Below are positions 45,536-53,340 of a stretch of 64,000 nucleotides of DNA, one piece after another. The position numbers and the translations under genes were made by a program. How positions within the stretch are numbered: position 1 is the stretch's first letter; every line of letters begins with the position of its first letter. The notes under the pieces were generated by a model. The model had not been told where the DNA came from. It saw only the letters and a program-made list of their open reading frames with translations, and did not search any database. The stretch comes from a bacterium (lineage in GTDB: Bacteria > Actinomycetota > Acidimicrobiia > Spongiisociales > UBA5794). The stretch spans positions 1 to 64,000 of the forward strand of contig JAAETI010000912.1 in the NCBI GenBank assembly GCA_024228555.1, given 5' to 3'.

Positions 45536-46558
45536 GTGAGAGCACATCGGACGACATTGGCGGCGACCGCCGCGGGCATCCTGCTCGTAGCGCTGTTTGC
45601 GGCGGTACTTCTCACCAGTTCACCACAGGACAATCCACCTCCGTCGGTGCTGCGGGCCGATCCCAACCTGACCTACGACCCGGTCGAGGCCAACGAGCAA
45701 CTGCCCGCCGGGTTTCGCCAGTTGCTCCGGCGCGACCAGATTGCACCTATCTACGACCCCGAGTTCGTCGCACCAGACGCCGTCGACTGGCCAGGCGAAA
45801 TGCTGGTTATCGGCATCGCTCTAGATGACGCAGCCAAGGCCTACCCGATCACACCTCTCAACCAGAGGGAAATGGTGATCGATTCCCTCAACGGCATCCC
45901 CCTCCTCGTCACCTGGTGACCGCTGTGTGCAACGGCGATGGTCCATCGCCGCGAACTGAACGGGGAAGAGATCGTCCTCGGCAATCAAGGTGCGCTGTGG
46001 GGCTCGGCCATGACCTGGTGGGATCACGAAACCGGCTCGATATGGAGTCAGCCGATCGGCGAGGCAATCGCAGGGCCCCTCAAGGGTGAACATCTCGAGT
46101 TGCTTGCGTCGACTCTCACGACATGGGATGCATGGCGTACCGCCCACCCGGAAACACAAGCACTTGATATCGAGGGTTGGCGCACCGCTTTCGACTTGTC
46201 CGACATGGCAGTCGTCGTCGATCTGGGGACGGAATCGACCGCATACGACATCCCGGCGCTGCGCCAAGTTGGAGTCGTCAACGATCAGGTGGCGGGGGTT
46301 GACATCGCCGTCGTCATTGATCCCAACGAGGACTCGCGCTGGGTTGTGTTCAGCAGGCGTCTCGACGATGCCGTTGTCGATCTAGACCTCACTGCGGAGG
46401 GACTCGTCGATCGGGATACCGGGAGTGTCTTCGATCCGTTTCTCGGGGTTGGTAGATCGGGACCTCTGGGGGATCAAACCCTCGATCGACTACCGGCGTT
46501 CACATCGTTTCCCGAGGACTACTTCACGTTCTTCCCAGAAGGGACTCTGTGGCCCTAG
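45536..46558 (+). CDS. DUF3179 protein with in-frame TGA at a motif Cys: candidate selenoprotein
   Basis: 340 codons read as one frame across a TGA at 45917-45919. The two pieces in the ORF track (45536-45919 and 45938-46558) are in the same frame. They join as ...IPLLVTW-(TGA)-PLCATAMVHRREL. DUF3179 proteins normally have VTYCPLC or VTWCPLC here, so TGA replaces the first Cys of a CxxC pair. The rest is well preserved: GIALDDAAKAYPI before, and GALWGSAMTWWDHETGSIWSQPIGEAIAGPL and a C-terminal SFPEDYFTFFPEGTLWP after. The N-terminus is a signal anchor (AAGILLVALFAAVLLTS). A SECIS-like hairpin follows the TGA. Alternatives are a nonsense mutation or a base error. The function of DUF3179 is unknown; a redox role is suggested by the CxxC. 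Confidence 0.7.
45920..45951 (+). promoter_or_regulatory. SECIS-like hairpin downstream of the in-frame TGA
   Basis: Thirteen bases after the TGA begins CGGCGAT-GGTCC-ATCGCCG (45933-45951), a perfect 7-bp stem with a loop starting GGUC. In E. coli fdhF the loop is also GGUC, and the loop begins about 18 nt after UGA; here it begins 20 nt after. Bacterial SECIS elements need a G, usually GU, at the start of the apical loop in this distance range. A bulged U as in fdhF is not obvious. Confidence 0.6.
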
Positions 46559-46559
46559 G

Positions 46560-46986
46560 AGTGTGTTGAGCAAGTCCCGTGCAGGCTCGCCCCTGCCGAA
46601 GAGCCGGAACTGGGATTGCTCGAGACACCTTTCTCCCGTCAGGATCTCCTGCAAGGATCGCGACCGGTCCCGGGGCTGGCGTGAAGGCTGAAGTCCTGAA
46701 GCACCTCAACCCGCATGTCGAGGGGCGCTGTCTCTGCCATGCCGACGCGTTCTTTGCCAACCAAGATCAGCGGACCTCGGTGTGGATCGACAATCAACAT
46801 CGTCTCTTCAAACCGCGGGTCAAACCCGGTCAGATACGCGAGGTTGACACTGTGCTCCCGATCGGCGAACACCACCAATCGTTCGTAGCCTGCGGCCGCC
46901 ATCTGGGTCCGCAGTCGCGCCAACCGGCTCTGGTACACCTCGTGAGGGATATGCGGCATGGCGTCCGGCATCCCAAAGTCGGGCAT
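46560..46986 (-). pseudogene. Remnant of an M24 (Xaa-Pro peptidase / creatinase-like) gene, N-terminal part only
   Basis: The readable part (HIPHEVYQSRLARLRTQMAAAGYERLVVFADREHSVNLAYLTGFDPRFEETMLIVD) matches the N-terminal domain of M24 metallopeptidases, including the YLTGFDPRFEE segment. After DFSL the frame shifts: the family-like RDRSRSLQEILTGE continues in another frame, and the sequence ends without the catalytic pita-bread domain. What remains is about 140 codons of a protein that normally exceeds 350. It sits between the DUF3179 and FG-GAP genes and shows that this patch has been rearranged. Confidence 0.7.
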
Positions 46987-47026
46987 CCCAGCTAGGCCAG
47001 ACGGGGGCTGCGCATCACACTTCTCC

Positions 47027-48706
47027 CTATGGGAACGACGGTGTCCAGTATTCCACGCTCTGTCCGCGTTCGAGGGTGGCAAAGGAATTGGCGGCAACGT
47101 CGAAATACTCGTCGACGCCGCCATCTGGCCAAGTAACTCGCACCACAGCCTTGCCGGATTCGCCAAGCCCGAAGTGGAGCCAACCAATCTGATCGCCGGC
47201 GTGGCCGCCACCAATTGTGACCTCTCTCACAACGACAAGCTCCCCGATCTCGACCTCGATCCATGAGCTAATCGCATCGGGATTAGTCCCAGGTTGGGTG
47301 AGCTGGATGGCAATCCAGTTACCTATCTCCGCTGGTTTGCTTGAACCGCCCGACCCAAGGTTGCGCCAGACCTGTACGTTCTCGATCCGGTTGACGACGA
47401 GGATGTCGAGGAGCCCATCGAGATTGAAGTCATGGACCGCCGCTCCCCGGCTGCGCGCCAAGCTGGCAACTCCAGCCACCGCAGCGTTCTCTTCAAAGGT
47501 GCCGTCCGGCTGACCAAGGAGAAGATTGTTGGGGTCCGCCATCGCATACTCCGGCATCGCTTCAACATTGCCCTTGGTGATGAACAGGTCGAGGAAGCCG
47601 TCGTTGTTTACGTCCTGGAACTCTGGATGCCAGGCGGTCGACGGGAGAACATCGTCACCAAGAAAGGGACGATGTGCGGTGACTCCACGCCGGATCGCGA
47701 TGTCGCCGTAGTCGGGTTGCTCGGCACCTTCCTCGAGTGTCTGCAGCTTGTTGTCACCCTGGCTGGTTATGAAGAACTCCGGGTAGCCGTCACCGGTCAC
47801 GTCCTGGCTGGCGAGACCCATACCCCACAGCTGGATATCGTTCCACCCGTCGGCCTCGGTGTACAACCTCGGTTCTTCCCCTGCCCTGATTCGCCACATC
47901 TGCTCGGACCCATCGACGTAGTAGTGGCGATCATTGGCCACCCGCAGATCTCGTCCTCCCGAGCGATCCCAGTCGGCAAACAACACCGACAACGTGCACC
48001 ACCCCGGCAACAGTGCCGTTGCCGACTCGTACCTGGCTCCGCCGGGACGCAGCAAGGCGTTGTCGGCGCAGGATGCGGCTTGCTCCCTGTCGACCGGCCA
48101 ATCGAGGTAGTTGCCAAACGCCAGAGTTGGCAAGGTGTTCCCAGATTCCCACTTGGCGCTAAATGCGGCGGTCCACTCCTCACCACCATCGACACTCCAC
48201 ACTTCGTTGGCCCTCTCGAAACGGCAGTCACCAAGGCCACGTAGCATCACGTTCTCACCAAGACGGAGTACCGCAAGGTCAAGATACCCATCGGAATCGA
48301 CGTCGATTGGGTACGCACCAAGGACTGCCTCTAGGTCAGTCACTGGATTTGAGATCGGAGAGAATCGCAGATCGCCGCCGACCGGGCTCTCGTTGACATA
48401 CAGCGTGGCAGCGTTGGACCCACCGGCAAGGAACAGATCGGAACGGCCGTCGTCGTTGCAATCGAAGGTTGCCACCCCACCGCCGACAAAGAACTCAAAG
48501 CCACCGGCATAGGCGTGGTCTATGCCCGACGTCATCGTCTCCTCGACAAACACCGGTGCCGGCAACGCCGTATCTGGTGTCACTGCTCCGGTGCGACCCA
48601 GATACACAAAGGCTGCACCGGCCACAAGCGCCAGCACAACGAGGACGACGACAACTGTCCCTATCCGTAACCCAGAGCCGTCATCAACCACCGCCGGCCC
48701 CCGCAT
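47027..48706 (-). CDS. FG-GAP repeat / ASPIC-UnbV (CRTAC1-like) exported protein
   Basis: 559 aa. One N-terminal membrane segment (IGTVVVVLVVLALVAGAAFVYLG) anchors an exterior beta-propeller made of FG-GAP units with calcium-type loops: DCNDDGRSDLFLAGG, DVDSDGYLDLAVL, DVTGDGYPEFFIT, DVNNDGFLDLFIT, DFNLDGLLDILVV. The C-terminus is an ASPIC/UnbV domain (NWIAIQLTQPGTNPDAISSWIEVEIG...TWPDGGVDEY). CRTAC1-like proteins are cell-surface calcium-binding proteins of unknown role. It overlaps the haloperoxidase-like gene by 23 bp, so they are probably co-expressed. Confidence 0.88.
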   Translation of the reverse strand: MRGPAVVDDGSGLRIGTVVVVLVVLALVAGAAFVYLGRTGAVTPDTALPAPVFVEETMTSGIDHAYAGGFEFFVGGGVATFDCNDDGRSDLFLAGGSNAATLYVNESPVGGDLRFSPISNPVTDLEAVLGAYPIDVDSDGYLDLAVLRLGENVMLRGLGDCRFERANEVWSVDGGEEWTAAFSAKWESGNTLPTLAFGNYLDWPVDREQAASCADNALLRPGGARYESATALLPGWCTLSVLFADWDRSGGRDLRVANDRHYYVDGSEQMWRIRAGEEPRLYTEADGWNDIQLWGMGLASQDVTGDGYPEFFITSQGDNKLQTLEEGAEQPDYGDIAIRRGVTAHRPFLGDDVLPSTAWHPEFQDVNNDGFLDLFITKGNVEAMPEYAMADPNNLLLGQPDGTFEENAAVAGVASLARSRGAAVHDFNLDGLLDILVVNRIENVQVWRNLGSGGSSKPAEIGNWIAIQLTQPGTNPDAISSWIEVEIGELVVVREVTIGGGHAGDQIGWLHFGLGESGKAVVRVTWPDGGVDEYFDVAANSFATLERGQSVEYWTPSFP

Positions 48707-50567
48707 AGTGGACGACCGCTAGCTCCCATGCAGCCCGACCTACAGCGGAGCCAACGACACGACCCTCCAAGTCATCGGCGGCTACGTGGATACCGCCGTA
48801 GAGCCGGGAGCGGCCCGCTTGATCAGCCGCATCAAAGTAGGTGCCCCATTGAAGGACGATGTCGTCTTCCGGCCCCGACTCGAATTCGAAGGAGTCGGCG
48901 GGGATCGTCCATTCACCAAGCCCACCGGGGAAGAACGGATCGCCGGTGTACGCGGTGAGAACCTCGGCCGCCGCCCGACTGAACGCACTGTGGCCCGACA
49001 CATACGCCGCAAACGAAGGGGTTACGAACGTCGGCAACTGATACGGCACCCAATCGACGGCCAGGATCCACTCGACGCCACCGATCTCTGTCTCAGGGTC
49101 GTCAGGGTTGCCTGCCCATGCCAACAGTGCGATCTCTCCCTCGTGGCCCGCAAGCGCAACATGGCGTCCGCCCGCCCCTGTGCTCTCCTCGGTGATGATT
49201 TCGATCAGCCCGTCCACGAGGGGCAGGCCATCGGGGTGGTGCGACGGAAGACTGGGATCGCTCGACTGTCCGAGTCCACCCATGTAGCGGATCATCGAGA
49301 TCGGACGCACATAGTCGTAGAACCCCTTGGTCCCCCAGGCGACAATGGCCGCGTCGTGGGTAGCACCGTTGAGGGCGAAGTACAGCTTGACGTCCCATTC
49401 GAGACGATCGACCACATCACCGGATCCGCCGATTCTCAGATCAGGGTCAATCAGATCGGAGACTTCATTCGCCAGCGTGTTCCAATGCCCAGGCGGGGTT
49501 TCGGAATCGGGACCGTCAGCCCAGAACTCGGCAACCGCCCTGGCAAACTCAGCCTGGTTGACGGGGTTCTCGGCATAGCTCTGGCCGGTCGCCGGATTGG
49601 CTGGATGCCCCGTGCCGTCGTTGGCTCCGAGCGAGTTTGCGCCAAGGGTGCGTGGCGAGATATCGATCGTCACCTCAGCTCGCGGGTCAAGAAGGCTGCT
49701 GATCTGAATGACCTCTACAACGGATTCTTTGAATACGGAATCAGTCTCGGGGTCGCCAAGGTGGGGCGGGGGCCCTGGGTCAACAGGAACGCCATCAGCC
49801 TTGGAAGCCGGAATGGCAAACCCGGTCACATATCCCCAGTGCGGTCCGATGAACTCCTGCGTGCCGTCGACTACGGGGATCCCGTTCTGCGAGATCATGT
49901 TTTCGATCTGTAGCGGCTGCCACCGATTCGGATCGACCATATCAGTCCCCGACTCGTTGACAATCAGCGCCTCGTTCACGGGAGCATATGACCCATCGAC
50001 GTAACCATCATCCTCCCGAGAGCCATCGGTCAGACCGTGCTCGATAATCGCCGCTGCGATCCGGTTCCCAATGGCAGCGGGGCTATCGCCCTCGATCGTT
50101 GTCACGTTGAGCGGGTAGCACATCGATTCCATCAGAGCGTCGAACTCCGGGATCGAGTCAGAACCGCCGGCGGCCTCGACGTATCGATGCTCCGCTACTC
50201 GATAGGCGGCGTAACTGATCGCCTCATCGCGGGCAGCTGCAACATCACCAGCGCTGTGCTTCTCTGCAAAGAACGCCCCAACTGCGTCGGGGTCATAGAC
50301 AGCCCAGGCATCCCACATTGCCGCAGAGACATGGAAGAGATTGCGGGCGTGCACGGTCGGTGCAGGAAGATCGCGCCGCACTGCGTTCAAGACTGACTCG
50401 TCCCAGCGACGGGCGACCGACCACGAATCGCCTCCACTCGGGTGGCAAGCCGCCGAGCTATCACTGGTCCTTGTGAGTAGAAGCCAGCCGCCAAGGACGG
50501 CGACGAGGACAAGTCCGAGAAACAAGAGCGACGCTTTGGATCTGCCGGTTGGCATCAGGGCGTTCAT
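48684..50567 (-). CDS. Vanadium-dependent haloperoxidase-like (PAP2 superfamily) exported protein
   Basis: 627 aa with a signal anchor (SLLFLGLVLVAVLGGWLLL). The C-terminus has the vanadate/phosphate site of the PAP2 superfamily: Lys/Arg region RPISMIRYMGG, then YVSGHSAFSRAAAEVL (SGHS), and RLYGGIHVAADDLEGRVVG, with Arg and the His axial ligand. The N-terminal VHARNLFHVSAAMWDAWAVYDP is the conserved helix of bacterial VHPO-like proteins. Whether it oxidises halides, or is a phosphatase, cannot be told. It is the first gene of the pair with the FG-GAP protein. Confidence 0.85.
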   Translation of the reverse strand: MNALMPTGRSKASLLFLGLVLVAVLGGWLLLTRTSDSSAACHPSGGDSWSVARRWDESVLNAVRRDLPAPTVHARNLFHVSAAMWDAWAVYDPDAVGAFFAEKHSAGDVAAARDEAISYAAYRVAEHRYVEAAGGSDSIPEFDALMESMCYPLNVTTIEGDSPAAIGNRIAAAIIEHGLTDGSREDDGYVDGSYAPVNEALIVNESGTDMVDPNRWQPLQIENMISQNGIPVVDGTQEFIGPHWGYVTGFAIPASKADGVPVDPGPPPHLGDPETDSVFKESVVEVIQISSLLDPRAEVTIDISPRTLGANSLGANDGTGHPANPATGQSYAENPVNQAEFARAVAEFWADGPDSETPPGHWNTLANEVSDLIDPDLRIGGSGDVVDRLEWDVKLYFALNGATHDAAIVAWGTKGFYDYVRPISMIRYMGGLGQSSDPSLPSHHPDGLPLVDGLIEIITEESTGAGGRHVALAGHEGEIALLAWAGNPDDPETEIGGVEWILAVDWVPYQLPTFVTPSFAAYVSGHSAFSRAAAEVLTAYTGDPFFPGGLGEWTIPADSFEFESGPEDDIVLQWGTYFDAADQAGRSRLYGGIHVAADDLEGRVVGSAVGRAAWELAVVHYAGAGGG

Positions 50568-50612
50568 CGTAGCCTTGCTGCAACGTGGGCATGCGGCCGC
50601 CGGCCGGCAGGG

Positions 50613-51839
50613 CTAGTTGGCAGCATTGGCCGGATCGTCGATAAGTTCTGCCAAAGCCAGCTCAGATGCACCGACCAGCGTGGCGTTCTGCCCGACGACG
50701 CTCTCTTTGATTTGCACCATCTTCCGCGAAGCGTGCAGCGCCCGGGACGCACCTTCGTTTACAGAGTGCTCCAGGTACTCGAATAACCGGTGATAGAGCC
50801 CTCCGAGCACAATCACCTCCGGGTTGAAGAGATTCACGATGTTGGAGATGCCGACACCGAGCCAGTGTCCGGTGTCGCTGATTGCCTGCAACGTATCCGC
50901 ATCGCCGCCGGCAGCCAGCTTGACGACTGCATCCACCGCCTCGAGACCGCTGACCGCGGACAGGGATTCGACACGCCCCAGCAGCGCCTTCTCACCCGCC
51001 TCCGTCTCCCAGCAACCAGTTGCCCCGCAGCGACATTCATGCCCGTCTGGGTTCACAAACATGTGTCCCACTTCTCCTGCGTAGCCGGCTGAACCCAGCA
51101 GCGGAACACCGTCGATGATCAATCCGCAACCGATGCCAACCTCAGCACCGATATAGACAATGTGGCTGACCTGGCCAAGGCCGCCTCTGCGATGCTCGCC
51201 GAGCGCACCGAGATCTGCGTCGTTGGCAACGTGGACGGGCACATTGAGATCGAGAGTGTCTGCAAGCATCTCCCCTAGCGGCAGTTCTCTCCACCCCAGG
51301 TTGGGGGCAAGGTGAACAAGACCATCGTGCCGCCGCACAATCCCGACGATGGCAGCCCCCATCCCCACAAGGTTGTATTGCGCCGGCAACGCACTCAACA
51401 GCGGGCGGGCCATTTCGGCAATGTCATTCACGGTCGTCTGAGGGTGGAACTGGCCGCGAGATCTAGCAATCCTGATTTGGTTGAAGACGTGACCGCCCAA
51501 CCCAACCGTCGCAACCGCCATCGAATCAACCGAAACCTCTACGGCAAGGACCACGGCGCCCTCAGGAACAACCTGGGCTACCGGCGATGGCCGACCGGGA
51601 CCAGACCTTGTTGTGCCACGCGCCTCGGCAACAAGACCCAGGTCCGACAACTCACCGATGAGGTCGGCAATCGTCGAACGATTGAGGCCGCTAAAAGCAG
51701 TCAACTGGGATCGGGTGGCCGCTCCGCCGAGGTGAAGGTGCTCGAGCACCGTGGCCAGGTTGTGGCGGCGCAACTGATCTGCGGCGACGCCGCGCGGTGA
51801 CCCATTCGCCGGGCCCGCTTTGCCATTGACCAAACTCAA
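50613..51839 (-). CDS. ROK-family transcriptional repressor (XylR/NagC-like)
   Basis: About 408 aa from the TTG at 51839, five bases after GGAGG; the track's GTG at 51851 overlaps that RBS. An N-terminal winged HTH (ATRSQLTAFSGLNRSTIADLIGEL, with the wing GLVAEARGTTRSGPGRP) is followed by the ROK sugar-kinase fold. The zinc motif is GHECRCGATGCWETEAG, and the ligand site shows GYAGEVGHM. The kinase Asp is replaced as usual in regulators (HVANDADLGALGEHR retained in form). It is divergent from a sugar ABC importer and most likely controls it and itself. Confidence 0.9.
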   Translation of the reverse strand: MSLVNGKAGPANGSPRGVAADQLRRHNLATVLEHLHLGGAATRSQLTAFSGLNRSTIADLIGELSDLGLVAEARGTTRSGPGRPSPVAQVVPEGAVVLAVEVSVDSMAVATVGLGGHVFNQIRIARSRGQFHPQTTVNDIAEMARPLLSALPAQYNLVGMGAAIVGIVRRHDGLVHLAPNLGWRELPLGEMLADTLDLNVPVHVANDADLGALGEHRRGGLGQVSHIVYIGAEVGIGCGLIIDGVPLLGSAGYAGEVGHMFVNPDGHECRCGATGCWETEAGEKALLGRVESLSAVSGLEAVDAVVKLAAGGDADTLQAISDTGHWLGVGISNIVNLFNPEVIVLGGLYHRLFEYLEHSVNEGASRALHASRKMVQIKESVVGQNATLVGASELALAELIDDPANAAN

Positions 51840-51855
51840 CCCGACCTCCACGTGG

Positions 51856-51880
51856 TTTTGTTGGATTGTCCACTATATAA
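51856..51880. promoter_or_regulatory. Operator-like repeat copy 1, in front of the ROK gene
   Basis: TTTTGTTGGATTGTCCACTATATAA lies directly upstream of the repressor start. It shares 20 of 25 bases with copy 2 at 52011. Its core TGGA-TTG-TCCA is a palindrome. Likely ROK binding site for autoregulation. Confidence 0.55.
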
Positions 51881-52010
51881 CGTTGCCGACGTGCATGCCG
51901 AGCCGACGGGACAAGCATGGCCAGACGGTGAGACCGATCGCAGTACATCGAAGGCCCAACGAATCGGGCCCATCACCATCTCAACCGTCTCAACGCGACA
52001 TCACATCAAC

Positions 52011-52035
52011 ATTTGTTGCATTGTCGAACATATAA
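52011..52035. promoter_or_regulatory. Operator-like repeat copy 2, in front of the sugar importer
   Basis: ATTTGTTGCATTGTCGAACATATAA repeats copy 1 in the same orientation 155 bp away and 141 bp before the binding-protein start. Between the copies (51881-52010) I see no gene. A promoter for the importer is expected near here. Confidence 0.55.
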
Positions 52036-52085
52036 GGCGTATGCTCTGCAAATACGCTCACGCCCCGGTAGTGGGATGAGGGTAA

Positions 52086-52103
52086 GGGTGACGTCAGTCA
52101 CCC
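52086..52103. promoter_or_regulatory. Palindrome GGGTGAC-GTCA-GTCACCC in the importer leader
   Basis: A perfect 7-bp inverted repeat with a 4-base spacer lies 72 bp upstream of the binding-protein gene, after the second operator-like repeat. It could be a dimeric regulator site, for example for a global carbon regulator, or an mRNA hairpin. Confidence 0.45.
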
Positions 52104-52175
52104 GACTGATTGGCTAAAAACTAGCTAGGGTGCAAAAAGTCCCACTTGGGATACCACTCAGGAGGAGGAACCAGG

Positions 52176-53252
52176 GTGTTCAACCGTAAATTGGTGGCAC
52201 TGCTCGCCGTACTCGCCATGCTGTTCGCAGCTTGTGGCGGAGACGATGACACAGACACCGCAGAAGGTGGAGACGGTGGCGGGGACGAACTCGTCGTCGG
52301 CGTTTCCTGGAATAACTACAACGAAGAGCGTTGGGCCAAGTCCGATGAGCCGGCCATCAAAGCCGCTCTCGATGCTGAAGGCATCAAGTACATCTCTGCC
52401 GACGCAGGTTCATCTGCCGAGCAGCAGATTGCCGACGTCGAGCAGCTGATCGCACAAGGCGCAAATGCACTGATCATCCTTGCCCAGGACGGCACAGCAA
52501 TTCTCCCGGCGGTGCAGAGCGCACTCAGCCAGGGCATTCCAGTAGTCGCCTATGACCGTCTCATCGAGGATCCGGGAGCCCTATACATCACCTTCGACAA
52601 CGTCGAAGTTGGCCGTATGCAGGCTCGCGCAATCTTTGAGCTGGTCCCCGCAGGCAACTATGTCTTCATCAAGGGCAACCAGGCAGACGCAAACGCAGAC
52701 TTTCTGCGTGGCGGTCAGCAAGAGATCTTGCAGGCAGCCATCGATGCGGGCGACATTGTCAACGTTGGTGAGCAGTACACAGATAACTGGGATCCAGCAA
52801 TTGCGCAGACCAACATGGAACAGATCCTTACCCAGAACAACAATGCCGTTGATGCGGTCGTTGCTTCCAACGACGGCACCGCCGGTGGTGTTGTTGCTGC
52901 ACTGACAGCACAGGGTATGGAGGGTATTCCGGTCTCCGGTCAGGACGGCGATGCTGCCGCTCTCAACCGTGTGGCCCTCGGTACCCAGTCCGTCTCAGTC
53001 TGGAAGGACGCTCGTGAGCTTGGTAAGGCTGCCGGTGAGGCTGCCGCAGCTCTCGCAAAGGGAACCGCTCTAGGCGACGTCTCCGGCACAGTCATCTTTG
53101 ACTCGCCGGGTGGCAACACCATGACGTCCATCTTGTTGGAGCCAATCCCGATCACCAACGCCAACCTCAGTGTTGTGCTGGATGCTGATTGGATTGACGA
53201 AGCAACCCTCTGCCAGGGTGTTGCGTCCGGTGCCGTGGATGGCTGTCCATAA
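52176..53252 (+). CDS. Simple-sugar ABC transporter substrate-binding lipoprotein (XylF/RbsB-like)
   Basis: 358 aa from the GTG at 52176 with a strong GGAGGAGG 7 nt upstream. Lipobox MLFAACGGD, followed by a Gly/Asp linker. The periplasmic-binding protein type I fold is recognised from IKYISADAGSSAEQQIADVEQLIAQGANALII, VVAYDRLIEDPGALYITFDNVEVGRMQA and VVASNDGTAGGVVAAL. VAYDRLI is close to XylF, so a xylose-like pentose is the best guess. Terminator-like hairpin follows, then permease and ATPase genes. Confidence 0.9.
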   Translation: MFNRKLVALLAVLAMLFAACGGDDDTDTAEGGDGGGDELVVGVSWNNYNEERWAKSDEPAIKAALDAEGIKYISADAGSSAEQQIADVEQLIAQGANALIILAQDGTAILPAVQSALSQGIPVVAYDRLIEDPGALYITFDNVEVGRMQARAIFELVPAGNYVFIKGNQADANADFLRGGQQEILQAAIDAGDIVNVGEQYTDNWDPAIAQTNMEQILTQNNNAVDAVVASNDGTAGGVVAALTAQGMEGIPVSGQDGDAAALNRVALGTQSVSVWKDARELGKAAGEAAAALAKGTALGDVSGTVIFDSPGGNTMTSILLEPIPITNANLSVVLDADWIDEATLCQGVASGAVDGCP

Positions 53253-53282
53253 AGACAACGGACCAATGACTATCTGACAATG

Positions 53283-53312
53283 AAGCGCCGCCCCCGTATC
53301 GGGGCGGCGCTT
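53283..53312 (+). terminator. Strong hairpin between binding protein and permease genes
   Basis: AAGCGCCGCCCC-CGTATC-GGGGCGGCGCTT is a perfect 12-bp stem, followed by TGTC. It lies 30 bp after the binding-protein stop. Such partial terminators or 3' stabilisers give more binding protein than membrane components. Confidence 0.8.
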
Positions 53313-53340
53313 TGTCATCCAAACGTTGAGGAGGATGCTT

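Noticed and set aside
45536-45919. Reading the DUF3179 locus as two independent genes
   Set aside because: The second piece begins mid-domain without an RBS and is in the same frame directly after the TGA; the joined protein matches the family along its length.
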